Shown: positions 36,376-45,246, counted from the first letter of the stretch. The stretch: 64,000 nt of DNA from Rhizobiales bacterium 64-17 (GCA_001899285.1 MKWA01000022.1:134713-198712); one strand, 5' to 3'. Notes: a model not told the origin generated them from the sequence alone. Numbers and translations are program-made.

Positions 36376-37491
36376 CTAAAGCGAGCCCCAGACCTCTTCC
36401 GCGACCGTGACGCACAGTTCGAGTTTCTTCTTTTCGATATCCTCGGTCACGCGGTTGCCATGGTGGCTCGACGCGAAGCCGCATTGCGGGCTGAGGCACA
36501 GATTCTCTAGCGGCACATATTTTGCCGCTTCGTCGATGCGCCGCTTGAGCAGATCCTTGCTTTCCAGGTCCGGCTCCTTGGAGCTGACCAATCCGAGCAC
36601 GACAGTTTGCGTTTTCGGCACGAAGCGCAACGGCTCGAAGCCACCGGCGCGTTCGGTGTCGAATTCCAGGAATAGTCCATCGACATCCGCCTGCCCGAAC
36701 AGGATCTCGGCGACGGGCTCGTAGCCGCCCTCGGCCATCCACATGCTGCTGGCGTTGCCGCGGCAGGTGTGCATCGTGATCGTCAGGTCGGCGCGATCTC
36801 TGGCGATGCGGTTGATGATCGAGACATAGAGCGAGACGAGGGCGTGCGGGTCTTCGCCGTCCTTGCGGATCTGCGCCTGGATGCCGGGATCGCACATGGT
36901 CGCGAAGGTGACGTCATCGAGCTGCAGATAGGTGCAGCCGGCCGCCTTGAGATCGGCGATCTCGGCGCGATAGCCGGCAACGATGTCGTCCCAGAACGTC
37001 GCGATCTCCGGATACGCCGCCTTGTCGATCACGCTGCGGCCGCCGCGCATGTGCAGATAGGTCGGCGAGGGGACGCAGAATTTCGGCGTCCGCGTCGCGA
37101 CCGACGCCAGAAAGCGGAAATGGTCGACCATGATCGGCCGCGTGCGGCGCACTGGGCCGTTGACCACCAGCATGGACGACGTGGTGGCGACGGCGCCGCC
37201 CTTGCCCTTGAAACTGACGGCATAGTCGCCGTGCGTCCATTCGATGCCGTCGAAGCCTTGCAGGAAATCGACATGCCAGAACGCGCGACGGAATTCGCCG
37301 TCGGTGATCCCTTGCAGGCCGGCGCTTTCCTGCAGCGCAACGGCCTCGCGGATCGCGGTGTCCTCGATCGCGCGCAAGTCCTGCGGCGAAATCCGGCCGG
37401 CTTCCGCCTGTTCGCGCGCATCCTTGAGGCGCTGCGGCCGCAGCAGGCTGCCCACCTGATCGGCGCGGAATGGAGGCTTGCGGGATGTCAT
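36376..37491 (-). CDS. MetE C-terminal-like zinc methyltransferase
   Basis: A 371-residue protein related to the catalytic half of cobalamin-independent methionine synthase. Possible zinc ligands are all present in order: His241 and Cys243 in TMHTCRGN, Glu276 in FLEFD, Cys337 in LSPQCGF. Stand-alone members of this family include methyltransferases and the epoxyalkane-CoM transferases, so it may move a methyl group or activate a thiol such as homocysteine rather than make methionine. It sits between two related Liv-type binding-protein genes in one operon, suggesting it acts on the imported compound. Confidence 0.88.
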   Translation of the reverse strand: MTSRKPPFRADQVGSLLRPQRLKDAREQAEAGRISPQDLRAIEDTAIREAVALQESAGLQGITDGEFRRAFWHVDFLQGFDGIEWTHGDYAVSFKGKGGAVATTSSMLVVNGPVRRTRPIMVDHFRFLASVATRTPKFCVPSPTYLHMRGGRSVIDKAAYPEIATFWDDIVAGYRAEIADLKAAGCTYLQLDDVTFATMCDPGIQAQIRKDGEDPHALVSLYVSIINRIARDRADLTITMHTCRGNASSMWMAEGGYEPVAEILFGQADVDGLFLEFDTERAGGFEPLRFVPKTQTVVLGLVSSKEPDLESKDLLKRRIDEAAKYVPLENLCLSPQCGFASSHHGNRVTEDIEKKKLELCVTVAEEVWGSL

Positions 37492-37530
37492 CTGGAAACG
37501 TGACTCTTCGCCGTTTGGCCGGCCGGCGGA

Positions 37531-37559
37531 CCGGTCCGTGCTCGGTGAGCACGAACCGG
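37531..37559 (-). other. Intercistronic hairpin between binding protein 2 and the MetE-like gene
   Basis: GTGCTC-GGT-GAGCAC with flanking CCGGTCC/GAACCGG forms a stem of about 13 pairs with one mismatch in the 99-base gap. No T-run follows. Such hairpins often protect the upstream binding-protein mRNA or damp downstream expression. Confidence 0.6.
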
Positions 37560-37590
37560 CGCCGCTGACAGCCCGGTCTTTGCGTGAGGC

Positions 37591-38775
37591 TTACTTCTTC
37601 ATCGCCGCAAGGATCGGATCCTTGACGTTCTCGACCTTGTCGAACTCGACGTTCTTGAGTTCGCCGCCGACCTTCTCGACGCGGCGGATATAGATCGTCT
37701 GCACGATGTCGCGGATTTCCGGATCAATGGTGATCTTGCCGCGCGGGCTTTCCCACGACATGCCCTTGGCGGCGGCGATCAGCGCATCGCCGTCGGTCTT
37801 GCCGCTGGTCTTCTTCAGCGCCTCGTAGATGAGGTGCATGCCGTCATAACCGCCGACGGCGAAGAAGTTCGGGTTGATGTTGTTGTTGTCTTTGCGGAAG
37901 CCGGCCACGAACTCCTTGTTCAGCTTGGAGTCGTGGTTGTGATCGTAATGCCACGCCGTGATGATGCCGAGCGCGGAGTCGCCCATGTTCTTGAGTGCGT
38001 CGTCGCCGGTCAACTCGCCGGTGCCGTAGATCTTGGTCTTCTTCGGGTCCATGCCGCGCTCGGCGAACGCCTTGGCGATCGCGGCCGGCTGCGCGCCGCC
38101 CGGAATGAAGGTGAACACCGACTGCGGATTGAGATCCTTGGCGCGCTGCACGAACGCCGAGAAGTCCGGATTGGCGACCGGCATGCGCACCGAGCCGACG
38201 ATCTCGCCGCCGGCGGCCTTGAACGATTTCTGGAAGCCGGCTTCGGCGTCGAGGCCGGGGCCGTAGTCCGAGACCATCGTATAGGCTTTCTTGGCTCCGT
38301 CCTTGGTGGCGGCCCACTTGCCGAGGGTTTCAGTGACCTGCGACTGGGTCAGCGAGACGCGCGCCGAATACTGCGACTTGGTCATGATCACCGAGGTCGC
38401 GGCGTTCATGATCACCAGGAATTTCTTGGCTTCCTGCGACACGTCGGAGGCAGCCATCGCATTGGGCGTCAGCACGAAGCCGGCGATGATGTCGACCTTG
38501 TCGCGGACCACCAGTTCCTGTGCGAGACGTTTTGCCACATCGGGTGCCGGGCCGCCGGTGTCCTTGCGGATGATCTCGATGGTCTTGCCGGCGACCTTGT
38601 CGCCGTGCTGCTTCATGTAGAGCTTGATGCCGCCGTCCATCTGGCGCGCGGCGTCGGCGAACTGACCCGAATAGGTCATGATCAAGCCGACTTTCACGGT
38701 ACCCTGAGCCTGTGCCGCAGAGATGCCAACCGTGCTGGCCAGCAGGCCGGCGGCGGCGATCCTGAGAAGTGTCAT
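37591..38775 (-). CDS. Liv-type periplasmic substrate-binding protein (copy 2)
   Basis: A 394-residue class I binding protein with a signal peptide (LLRIAAAGLLASTVGISAAQAQ) and mature start VKVGLIMTYSGQFADAARQMDGG. Long stretches match copy 1 exactly or nearly (for example PDVAKRLAQELVVRDKVDI, VLTPNAMAASDVS, AAKGMSWESPRG). GAGGACAACAGC precedes ATG 38775. This is the first gene after the terminator at 38834, so a promoter probably lies in 38776-38833. Duplicate binding proteins sharing one importer usually differ in ligand range. Confidence 0.95.
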   Translation of the reverse strand: MTLLRIAAAGLLASTVGISAAQAQGTVKVGLIMTYSGQFADAARQMDGGIKLYMKQHGDKVAGKTIEIIRKDTGGPAPDVAKRLAQELVVRDKVDIIAGFVLTPNAMAASDVSQEAKKFLVIMNAATSVIMTKSQYSARVSLTQSQVTETLGKWAATKDGAKKAYTMVSDYGPGLDAEAGFQKSFKAAGGEIVGSVRMPVANPDFSAFVQRAKDLNPQSVFTFIPGGAQPAAIAKAFAERGMDPKKTKIYGTGELTGDDALKNMGDSALGIITAWHYDHNHDSKLNKEFVAGFRKDNNNINPNFFAVGGYDGMHLIYEALKKTSGKTDGDALIAAAKGMSWESPRGKITIDPEIRDIVQTIYIRRVEKVGGELKNVEFDKVENVKDPILAAMKK

Positions 38776-38833
38776 GCTGTTGTCCTCCCTCGTGGTTTTA
38801 TTGGTTGGCGGCAGAATGCCCGAGCTTCGGCGC

Positions 38834-38867
38834 AAAGAAAAGCGCCGCGGACCAGGGTCCGCGGCGC
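38834..38867 (-). terminator. Rho-independent terminator after the PBP2-fold gene
   Basis: A perfect 12-bp stem (38842-38853 with 38856-38867, arms GCGCCGCGGACC) with a 2-base loop is followed on the minus strand by TTTTCTTT (38841-38834). It ends transcription of the gene at 38929-39801 and separates it from the Liv-type operon. Confidence 0.9.
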
Positions 38868-38928
38868 ATCAGACTTTGGTTTGGGCGTCAGGCCGGCAGC
38901 GGCCGGCGCGCGTCCCGCAACGCGGGCT

Positions 38929-39801
38929 TCAGCCCACGCTGACGGTGGCCTGATCGTATTGGCCGGCGCCCATCCCGCCTTCCGGGAAAATCTTGTGGGA
39001 GGCGATCCATTCGAAGGATTCCTCGTAGGTTTCCTTGCTGTAGCTCTCGAACACCAGCCGCTCGCCCGGACCCCAGCGCTTGACGTCCATCTTGGCGTGA
39101 TAGTGTTCAGGGAATTCCTTGAGATAGTAGTGCAGATAAAGGTCCGGCCGCAGGTCGAGGTCGCGCTGGGCGCGACGTAGCGCCTTGAAGAACTTGCGCA
39201 GATTTTCCGGGTCGGGGTCGTTGTGGATCATCATCGCGATCATGAAGGTGGTGTCGATGATCTTGCGATAGCCGAGTTGCTCGGCGAAGTAATACGGCCC
39301 GCTGAACAGGTTGACGGCGGGTGAGGAGCCGTCGAGCAGCTTGTCGATGCGCGCGAACAGCATGCCGTCGGCGAAGTTCAGTTTGATCTGGTCGGCCGGC
39401 ATGTAGGGCTCGAGCGCCTGCACCGTCGCGTAGTGGCTGCCGGACTGATAGCCGACCGAGATCGGCACGCCGGCGAGGTCTTCCGGCCGTTTGATCTTGG
39501 AATCCGGGTGCACGAAAATGCCGGCTGGCGCCACCGAATAAACGTCGCGCGACATGCGGCCGTGGCCGTTCGAGGCGGCAACATTGACGGTCCAGTGGCA
39601 GGCGCAGCTCACGTCGGCGGTGCGGCCTTTCTCGAACGACTGGAACGCGCCGACCTTGTCGCCCTTGTTGTGGTGCTTGCCGTCGCTGGAGCGCACCAAC
39701 TCGCGGAATTCGTAATCCAGACCTTCGTCGGTGAAATAGCCCTTCTCGTGGGCAACCCACTCCTGGAGGCGGAAGTGCGGCTCGATGATGAATTTGCTCA
39801 T
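38929..39801 (-). CDS. NMT1/PBP2-fold protein without signal peptide
   Basis: A 290-residue protein with the fold of type II periplasmic binding proteins of the NMT1/SsuA kind (FRLQEWVAHEKGYFTDEGLDYEF at the start; KRPEDLAGVPISVGYQSGSHYATVQAL in the middle). It begins MSKFIIEPHF with no hydrophobic leader, so it should stay in the cytoplasm, where a transporter binding protein would be useless. A Cys-x-Cys-His stretch (Cys66, Cys68, His69) lies in the ligand cleft region. PBP2-fold enzymes are known (THI5-type pyrimidine synthase; 4,5-dihydroxyphthalate decarboxylase), so an enzyme is possible. It has its own terminator and follows a FadR-type regulator gene by 38 bases. Confidence 0.8.
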   Translation of the reverse strand: MSKFIIEPHFRLQEWVAHEKGYFTDEGLDYEFRELVRSSDGKHHNKGDKVGAFQSFEKGRTADVSCACHWTVNVAASNGHGRMSRDVYSVAPAGIFVHPDSKIKRPEDLAGVPISVGYQSGSHYATVQALEPYMPADQIKLNFADGMLFARIDKLLDGSSPAVNLFSGPYYFAEQLGYRKIIDTTFMIAMMIHNDPDPENLRKFFKALRRAQRDLDLRPDLYLHYYLKEFPEHYHAKMDVKRWGPGERLVFESYSKETYEESFEWIASHKIFPEGGMGAGQYDQATVSVG

Positions 39802-39839
39802 GTTTCCTCTCCTCTGTTTGTTGTTCGCGGTCGTTTCAG

Positions 39840-40649
39840 TCAGCAGCAGGAATGACCTGCGGCATTAGGGGAATCGTGCTCGGAGACGCGCCGGTCGCGG
39901 ATCATCCGCACATGGTCGTCCATCAGCGCGCGGGCGGCGGTGCGGTCGCCGCGCTCGATCAGGTCCGCGAGTTGGGTGTGGATATCGAGGATGTGCTCGG
40001 CGAGCGCGCGTGTCGCGGTGCGATTGCGGCTCGGCCACGAGACGTGTTCGAGCGAGATGAGCTGCACCACCAGCACGCGGTTGTGCGAGGCTTCCGCGAC
40101 AGCAAGGTGGAAGTCGCGCGACAGGCGGGTGAAGCGGTCAAGGTCGTCCATTTCCCTGCGGGCGTCGTCGAGCAACTGGCGCAGACGCGCGATATCAACC
40201 TGCGTGGCGTTCTCGGCGGCGAGTTCAGCCGCGAGCGTTTCGACCGCACGCTGCGCGTCCATGATCTCGGCGGTGGATACGCCGGTGAGGTCGAGTTGCA
40301 CGGCGAGCGCTTCCGCGAACAGCCGGGGATTGCCGCGAGCAATGCGCGCGCCGCCGCCCTTGCCCATGCGGATTTCGACGATGCCGAGCGCTTCGAGCGT
40401 GCGCAACGCGTCGCGCGCAACAATGCGGCTGACGCCGAACCGCGCTGACAGATCCTTTTCGGTGCCGAGGAAATCACCCGGTGCGAGGCGACGGCTGAAT
40501 ACCGCTTCGCGCACGTCGGCGACGATCTGCGACGAGAGCGAGGCCGCCCGGCCCGGCAGGATGATCCGGTCAAGGCTCGCCCGTTCGCTCGTCGGCCCGT
40601 TTGTCGGCGCCCAAGTGGCACGCATCCGCCGTGCTCCCGCAGGTGACAC
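39840..40649 (-). CDS. GntR/FadR-family (FCD) transcriptional regulator
   Basis: A 269-residue regulator with an N-terminal winged helix (ADVREAVFSRRLAPGDFLGTEKDLSARFGVSRIVARDALRTLEALGIVE) and an all-helical C-terminal FCD sensor with metal-site pattern residues in RDFHLAVAEASHN and DDHVRMI. Such regulators respond to organic acids and usually control adjacent catabolic genes. It is first in a minus-strand run toward the PBP2-fold gene and the Liv/MetE-like operon. ATG 40625 is an alternative start. A palindrome 29 bases upstream is a probable operator. Confidence 0.94.
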   Translation of the reverse strand: MSPAGARRMRATWAPTNGPTSERASLDRIILPGRAASLSSQIVADVREAVFSRRLAPGDFLGTEKDLSARFGVSRIVARDALRTLEALGIVEIRMGKGGGARIARGNPRLFAEALAVQLDLTGVSTAEIMDAQRAVETLAAELAAENATQVDIARLRQLLDDARREMDDLDRFTRLSRDFHLAVAEASHNRVLVVQLISLEHVSWPSRNRTATRALAEHILDIHTQLADLIERGDRTAARALMDDHVRMIRDRRVSEHDSPNAAGHSCC

Positions 40650-40970
40650 GGGAAGACTAGCGCGGCGGATAAAATAGTAAAGATATCATCTTTTGAAAAC
40701 CGTATTGCACTGCAAAAGAAAATGCCGGCCGGGAAAAGGGAGAAACGAGCAGGAAAAGAAAAGGGCGGGCCTGAAAATGAAGAGAGGGCGATTAAAGGTC
40801 GGGACGGCGCGGGCTTTTCGGTGAGACGGGCCGTCGGACTGACAGGGCGGTCCAACGCGAAGGGTGCTGTTGATTTTACGGGGCCTGTCCAGCGCAGACT
40901 TCGACAACAGCGAAACGGCATTGCGTGGATCGCGAATTGCGCGGCGCTCTGGGGGCGATAAAGCTCGCCC
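40650..40970. promoter_or_regulatory. Divergent promoter region with a palindromic operator and a purine-rich tract
   Basis: This 321-base gap between the FadR-type and TauE genes holds a perfect inverted repeat AAAGAT-ATC-ATCTTT (40679-40693), a likely regulator site since it lies just upstream of the regulator gene in locally AT-rich DNA. From about 40709 to 40800 the plus strand is almost all purine (GGGAAAAGGGAGAAACGAG and similar runs). No gene is supported here. Confidence 0.6.
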
Positions 40971-41705
40971 ATGGATTCGTCCCTGCTGCCGATCGTCGCG
41001 ATCTTCATCCTCGCCGGTTTCGTCAAAGGTGTGGTCGGCCTTGGTCTGCCGACCGTGTCGATCGCGCTGCTGAGCGTGGTGATGATGCCGGCGCAGGCGG
41101 CGGCGCTGCTGATCGTGCCGTCCTTTGTCACCAATGTCTGGCAGGCGTTTGGCCGCCGTGCGTTGCTGCTGCTGCGCCGGCTCGGCGCGATGCTGGCGAC
41201 CATGGTCGCCGGCACGCTGCTTGGCGGCTGGTGGCTGCCGATCGACAATTCCGGTCGCGCCAGCATGGCGCTCGGCGTGATGCTGATCCTCTATGCGCTG
41301 ATCGGGCTGCTGCTGCCGCGCTTTCATGTCAGCCGCCGGCAGGAAATCTGGTTGGCGGCACCGGTCGGTCTTGCCACCGGCCTTGTCACCGCGATGACCG
41401 GCGTGCTGGTGATCCCCGTGGTGCCCTATCTGCAGGCGCTCGATCTCGAGCGCGACGATCTGGTGCAGGCGCTCGGGATCACCTTCACCGTCTCGACCGT
41501 GGCACTGGCGGCGGTGTTGATCGGCCAGCATCAGCTTTCGGCCGGCGTCGCCGGACCGTCGCTCGCCGCGTTGGTTGCCGCGGTGGCCGGCATGGTGGCG
41601 GGGCAGGAGGTGCGCAAGCGGATTGATCCGGCGCAATTCCGCATCTGGTTCTTCATCGCGCTCTTGGCGCTCGGCGCGCATCTGCTGCTGCACGGCCTGC
41701 TCTGA
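40971..41705 (+). CDS. TauE/SafE-family anion exporter
   Basis: A 244-residue membrane protein with seven or eight helices in two repeated halves. GFVKGVVGLGLPTVSIALL in the first helix pair and LATGLVTAMTGVLVIPVVPYL at the start of the second half are the twin motifs of the TauE/SafE family, which exports sulfite, sulfoacetate and other organic anions. It lies 90 bases before the cyclase gene on the same strand. Substrate unknown. Confidence 0.92.
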   Translation: MDSSLLPIVAIFILAGFVKGVVGLGLPTVSIALLSVVMMPAQAAALLIVPSFVTNVWQAFGRRALLLLRRLGAMLATMVAGTLLGGWWLPIDNSGRASMALGVMLILYALIGLLLPRFHVSRRQEIWLAAPVGLATGLVTAMTGVLVIPVVPYLQALDLERDDLVQALGITFTVSTVALAAVLIGQHQLSAGVAGPSLAALVAAVAGMVAGQEVRKRIDPAQFRIWFFIALLALGAHLLLHGLL

Positions 41706-41795
41706 CCGCACGCCCGCATGCGGTGGACGCGGCTCTCCATGCGAAATCCATGTGCTAGGCTCGGCTGGTCAGTGAACCAAACCCGGACGGCCGTG

Positions 41796-42650
41796 ATGAA
41801 GATTGTCGATCTCTCCCATGTGATGAACGTGCATACGCCCGGCTGGGTCGGTTATGCCGGCAACAAGATGTATTACGCGCAAAATCTGCAGACGGTCCGG
41901 ATCGTCGCGCAGCGGATCGACACGGCGCTGCATGTCGGCACGCATTTCGATGGCGCGATGCATGCGACCGACAATCCGACCGGCGACATGGCGCATCTCC
42001 CGCTCGACTATCTGTGCAATCGCGGCGTCGTCGTCGACATCTCCAAACACATGCACGACTGGGCGGTGATCACGCCGGAGATCATCGAAAGCGCCGGCGC
42101 GGATATCCGCGAGGGCGATATCCTGATTCTGCACACCGGCTGGCACAAGCACTATGAAGGGCAGCCGCAGCAGGATCTGGTGCGCTACTTCTGCTATCAC
42201 CCCGGCCCGAGCCTCGACACGCTGCAATGGATGCTCAAGAAGAAGATAAGGTGGTGGGGCATGGATACCGGCTCCTGCGACCACGCGATGAATACCTCGA
42301 TCCGCTATATGCGGCCCGATCTCGCCGAGGAGTTCACCAAGAAGCATGGCAAAACGCCAGGCGAGTTCTTCGGCACGTTCCATTACACGCACAAGCGGTC
42401 GGGCCGGAAAGTCTCCGCCGACGTGTTCCCGTTCCACAACTGGGGTTTTCAGGAAGGCTTGCTGCACGCCGAGAATATCGGCGGCGACATCGAACTGATG
42501 CTCAACAAGCGCTGCCTGATCGGCGCGTTCCCGTGGCGCTATGAAGGGCTCGAAAGCTGCCCGTGCCGCATCGTCTGCTTCGAGGATGCGGGCGAATCCG
42601 TCGAGGCGGTCGGTGATGCGGCGCGGGCGATCCTGTCGCCGCGCCGCTGA
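41796..42650 (+). CDS. Cyclase-family metal hydrolase (kynurenine-formamidase-like)
   Basis: A 284-residue enzyme of the cyclase/KynB fold. The metal signature HxGTHxDxxxH is present as HVGTHFDGAMH (His46, His50, Asp52, His56). Members hydrolyse amide or lactone bonds (N-formylkynurenine, isatin) using Zn or Mn. DLSHVMNVHTPGW at the start is typical; ATG 41796 is chosen for this reason. It converges with the ABC ATPase gene. Next to importers and an amide-type hydrolase cluster, hydrolysis of a cyclic amide or formyl-amide is plausible but unproven. Confidence 0.92.
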   Translation: MKIVDLSHVMNVHTPGWVGYAGNKMYYAQNLQTVRIVAQRIDTALHVGTHFDGAMHATDNPTGDMAHLPLDYLCNRGVVVDISKHMHDWAVITPEIIESAGADIREGDILILHTGWHKHYEGQPQQDLVRYFCYHPGPSLDTLQWMLKKKIRWWGMDTGSCDHAMNTSIRYMRPDLAEEFTKKHGKTPGEFFGTFHYTHKRSGRKVSADVFPFHNWGFQEGLLHAENIGGDIELMLNKRCLIGAFPWRYEGLESCPCRIVCFEDAGESVEAVGDAARAILSPRR

Positions 42651-42665
42651 ACCCGTCTCGTGACA

Positions 42666-43475
42666 TTACGGCGCGCGGATCAGCCGCGCGTCGGGACTGT
42701 TGCTTTGCAAGGTGGCCTGGATCGCCTCGCGCAGCAGGCCGTAGTCCTCCGGCTTCCATTGCGCGACGTGAATATCGGCGAGCAGCTTCGCCGATTTGCC
42801 GAACACGACGATGCGGTCGCCGACGGCGATCGCTTCCTCTAGCTGGTGCGTGATCAGGATCGCGGTGCTGCCGCATTCGCGCGCCAACGCGAGGAAGGTG
42901 CTGCGCAATTCCGCCGCCGTCACCTCGTCGAGATGCCCAAACGCTTCGTCGGCCAGCAGGATATCCGGCTGCAGCACGAAGGCGCGGGCGATGGCGACGC
43001 GCTGGCGCATGCCGCCGGACAGTTCGTGCGGATAGGCATTGGCGAAGTTTTCGAGGCCGAGGCGCTTGAGCCAGTGCATCGCGCGCTCGCGCTGGATCTT
43101 TTCGTCGACGCCCATCAGCTCCAATGGCAGGCGGGCGTTGTCGTAGCTGGTGCGCCACGGCAACAACCGGTCCTGCTGGAACACGGTCGCCATCTTGCCG
43201 CGGAAGGCATCGAAGTCGGCGTAAGGCGTCTTGCCGTTGATGCGGATCGCGCCCTCGCTCGGCTGTTCGAGGCCGATCATCATGTCGAAGAAGGTCGATT
43301 TGCCGCAGCCGGTCTGACCGACAATGGCGACCACTTCGCGCGGTGCGATGTGCAGGCTCAACCGGTCGATGGCGACCACCGATTGCCCGGTGGTCGCCTG
43401 CCGGAACACCTTGCGCAGGTTCTCGACCTCGATGGCGGTCGGCTCGCTCTTGGTTGTGCTCATGGTTGCGTTCAT
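42666..43475 (-). CDS. SsuB/TauB-type ABC transporter ATPase
   Basis: A 269-residue ATPase with Walker A GQTGCGKSTF, the Q-loop FQQDRLLPWRT (the LPWRT form marks the nitrate/sulfonate/taurine branch), signature LSGGMRQRVAIARA and a D-loop LADEAFGHLDEVT. The start ATG at 43475 overlaps the permease stop (ATGA, 43472-43475). Walker B ends in ADEAF instead of the usual DEPF. Third gene of a binding protein-permease-ATPase operon. Confidence 0.94.
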   Translation of the reverse strand: MNATMSTTKSEPTAIEVENLRKVFRQATTGQSVVAIDRLSLHIAPREVVAIVGQTGCGKSTFFDMMIGLEQPSEGAIRINGKTPYADFDAFRGKMATVFQQDRLLPWRTSYDNARLPLELMGVDEKIQRERAMHWLKRLGLENFANAYPHELSGGMRQRVAIARAFVLQPDILLADEAFGHLDEVTAAELRSTFLALARECGSTAILITHQLEEAIAVGDRIVVFGKSAKLLADIHVAQWKPEDYGLLREAIQATLQSNSPDARLIRAP

Positions 43476-44245
43476 GCGCGCCACCGCAGCACGCGCGCCT
43501 CGAACCGCACCAGCAGTGCTTCCAAAAGGAACAGAAGCACCACCAATACCAGCGTCCACGCGAACACGTCGGCGACCGAGAACAGTTCCTGCGCCACCGC
43601 GAGCTGATGGCCGATGCCGGTGACGGCGCCGACCAGCTCGGCGATGGTAACGACGCGGATCGCCAGACTGAGATTGATCTTCCAGCTGGTGATCAGGCTC
43701 GGCAGGATCGCTGGAAACATCAGCTTGGTGAAATACTGAAACGCCGTCGGTCGGAACGAGCGCATCATGCCGCGCAGATCTTTCGATACGCCGCGCATGG
43801 CATCGAGCGCATCGACCAGAAACACCGGTCCGCACACCGCGATCAGCACGAAGGCGATGCGGAATTCGACGCCGCGGAACCACAGTACCGCGAACAGGAT
43901 CCACGACACGACCGGCACCGCCATCAGGATGCGGACCAGTGGGTGCAGATAGTTTTCCAGGCTCGGCGAGCGGTACATGCCCATGGCGATGACGACGCCG
44001 CCGACGAACGACAGCACCAGCGCGCCGATCACCCGCGCCAGCGTGACGATCACGTCGAGCGGCGTGATCTTCATCAGGCTTTCCCCGATTCGCACGAAAC
44101 TCGGGATCGCGAATGGCGGGATGCCGAGCGATGGCGAGAGCCGGGACATGATCTCCCACAGCACGCAGAAGATCACGATCGAGACGAATGCCTGACGGGG
44201 AAAACGCCCCGTCAGCTCGTTCGCGTGAGCTTGGTCGGAGAGCAT
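43472..44245 (-). CDS. SsuC/TauC-type ABC transporter permease
   Basis: A 257-residue permease with about six helices. The EAA loop appears around FQYFTKLMFPAILPSLITSWKINLSLAI, characteristic of nitrate/sulfonate/taurine-type permeases. It starts 5 bases after the binding-protein stop and overlaps the ATPase gene by four bases. Confidence 0.94.
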   Translation of the reverse strand: MLSDQAHANELTGRFPRQAFVSIVIFCVLWEIMSRLSPSLGIPPFAIPSFVRIGESLMKITPLDVIVTLARVIGALVLSFVGGVVIAMGMYRSPSLENYLHPLVRILMAVPVVSWILFAVLWFRGVEFRIAFVLIAVCGPVFLVDALDAMRGVSKDLRGMMRSFRPTAFQYFTKLMFPAILPSLITSWKINLSLAIRVVTIAELVGAVTGIGHQLAVAQELFSVADVFAWTLVLVVLLFLLEALLVRFEARVLRWRA

Positions 44246-44250
44246 CGGCG

Positions 44251-45246
44251 TTACGGCGTATAGATGATCTTGTCGTCAGCCATCTTCGCGTAAAAACCGG
44301 CTTTCACCGCGCGCTCCATCATGTCGAGCAGCGCCTTTCGCGTCGACGCATCCCAGGCGTTGTCAGCAACGATGTTGAGTCGGTTGCTGCTGACGGCGGC
44401 CTTGAGGATACCGGGCGGCAGTTTGACGTTCTCGACCGCGATCTTGTCGGCCGCGTCGATGTCGGACTTGATGAAAGCCGCGACGTCCTTGAGCGCGGCG
44501 AGCAGCATCTTCGGTGCGTCGGGAACGCGCTTGATGGAATCCTCGCGCATGCCCATCACCAGCTCGTAGCCGTTTTGCCCGGTGATCTCCTTCCATGCAT
44601 CGGCGGCGTTGAAGATGACTTTCCAGGAAGGATTCTGCTTCTGGATAATGCTGGCGAGCGGCTCAATCACCATGGCGGCTTCGACGCGATCGGCTTCGAG
44701 CTGCGCGCGTGCCACCGCGAAGTTGGCGTTGACGACGGTGATGTCCTTGCCGAGGTCGAGCCCCTTGGCGTTGGCATAGATCTTGACGACCTGAAACTGG
44801 CCGCTGCCCATATCGGCGGCAAGCTGCTTGCCCTTGAGGTCGGCGAGCGATTTGATTTTGTCATCCTTCACGAAGATGACGAGGTCGGAGAGGGTCATCG
44901 CGGTGCCAACGATACGCGCCGGCACGCCTTCGATCCGCAGCTTCTGATAGACGGTCGGCCCGCCGACTTGCACGTCGACCTCGCCGGTCGCGAAGCCCGC
45001 GTAATAGGCAGCAATCGACGGATAGGGTTTCAGCTCGAGCTCGAAACCGTGCTTTGCATCGAAACCGCGTACCTTCATGATGTTCCACACGAGCGGCGCG
45101 ATCACCGGCAAGGTCAGGCTGGCGGCGACGATCTTCGGCTTGGTCTGCGCCGAACTCGGTGCGGCGCCACTGAAAACAAAGGCGCTGGCTGCGAGCAGGG
45201 CGATCACCGCGCGGCGCGCGAGGTGCGGACGGATGAAGGGGATCAT
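44251..45246 (-). CDS. NMT1/SsuA-type periplasmic substrate-binding protein
   Basis: A 331-residue type II binding protein. The signal peptide is in residues 1-34 (LARRAVIALLAASAFVFSGAAPSSAQ). The mature part (KPKIVAASLTLPVIAPLVWNIMKVRGF...GFATGEVDVQVGGPTVYQKL) fits the NMT1/SsuA group, which binds taurine, sulfonates, pyrimidine precursors or aromatic acids. ATG 45246 chosen for the signal peptide. It is divergent from the alpha/beta hydrolase gene, with a perfect operator-like palindrome between. Confidence 0.93.
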   Translation of the reverse strand: MIPFIRPHLARRAVIALLAASAFVFSGAAPSSAQTKPKIVAASLTLPVIAPLVWNIMKVRGFDAKHGFELELKPYPSIAAYYAGFATGEVDVQVGGPTVYQKLRIEGVPARIVGTAMTLSDLVIFVKDDKIKSLADLKGKQLAADMGSGQFQVVKIYANAKGLDLGKDITVVNANFAVARAQLEADRVEAAMVIEPLASIIQKQNPSWKVIFNAADAWKEITGQNGYELVMGMREDSIKRVPDAPKMLLAALKDVAAFIKSDIDAADKIAVENVKLPPGILKAAVSSNRLNIVADNAWDASTRKALLDMMERAVKAGFYAKMADDKIIYTP

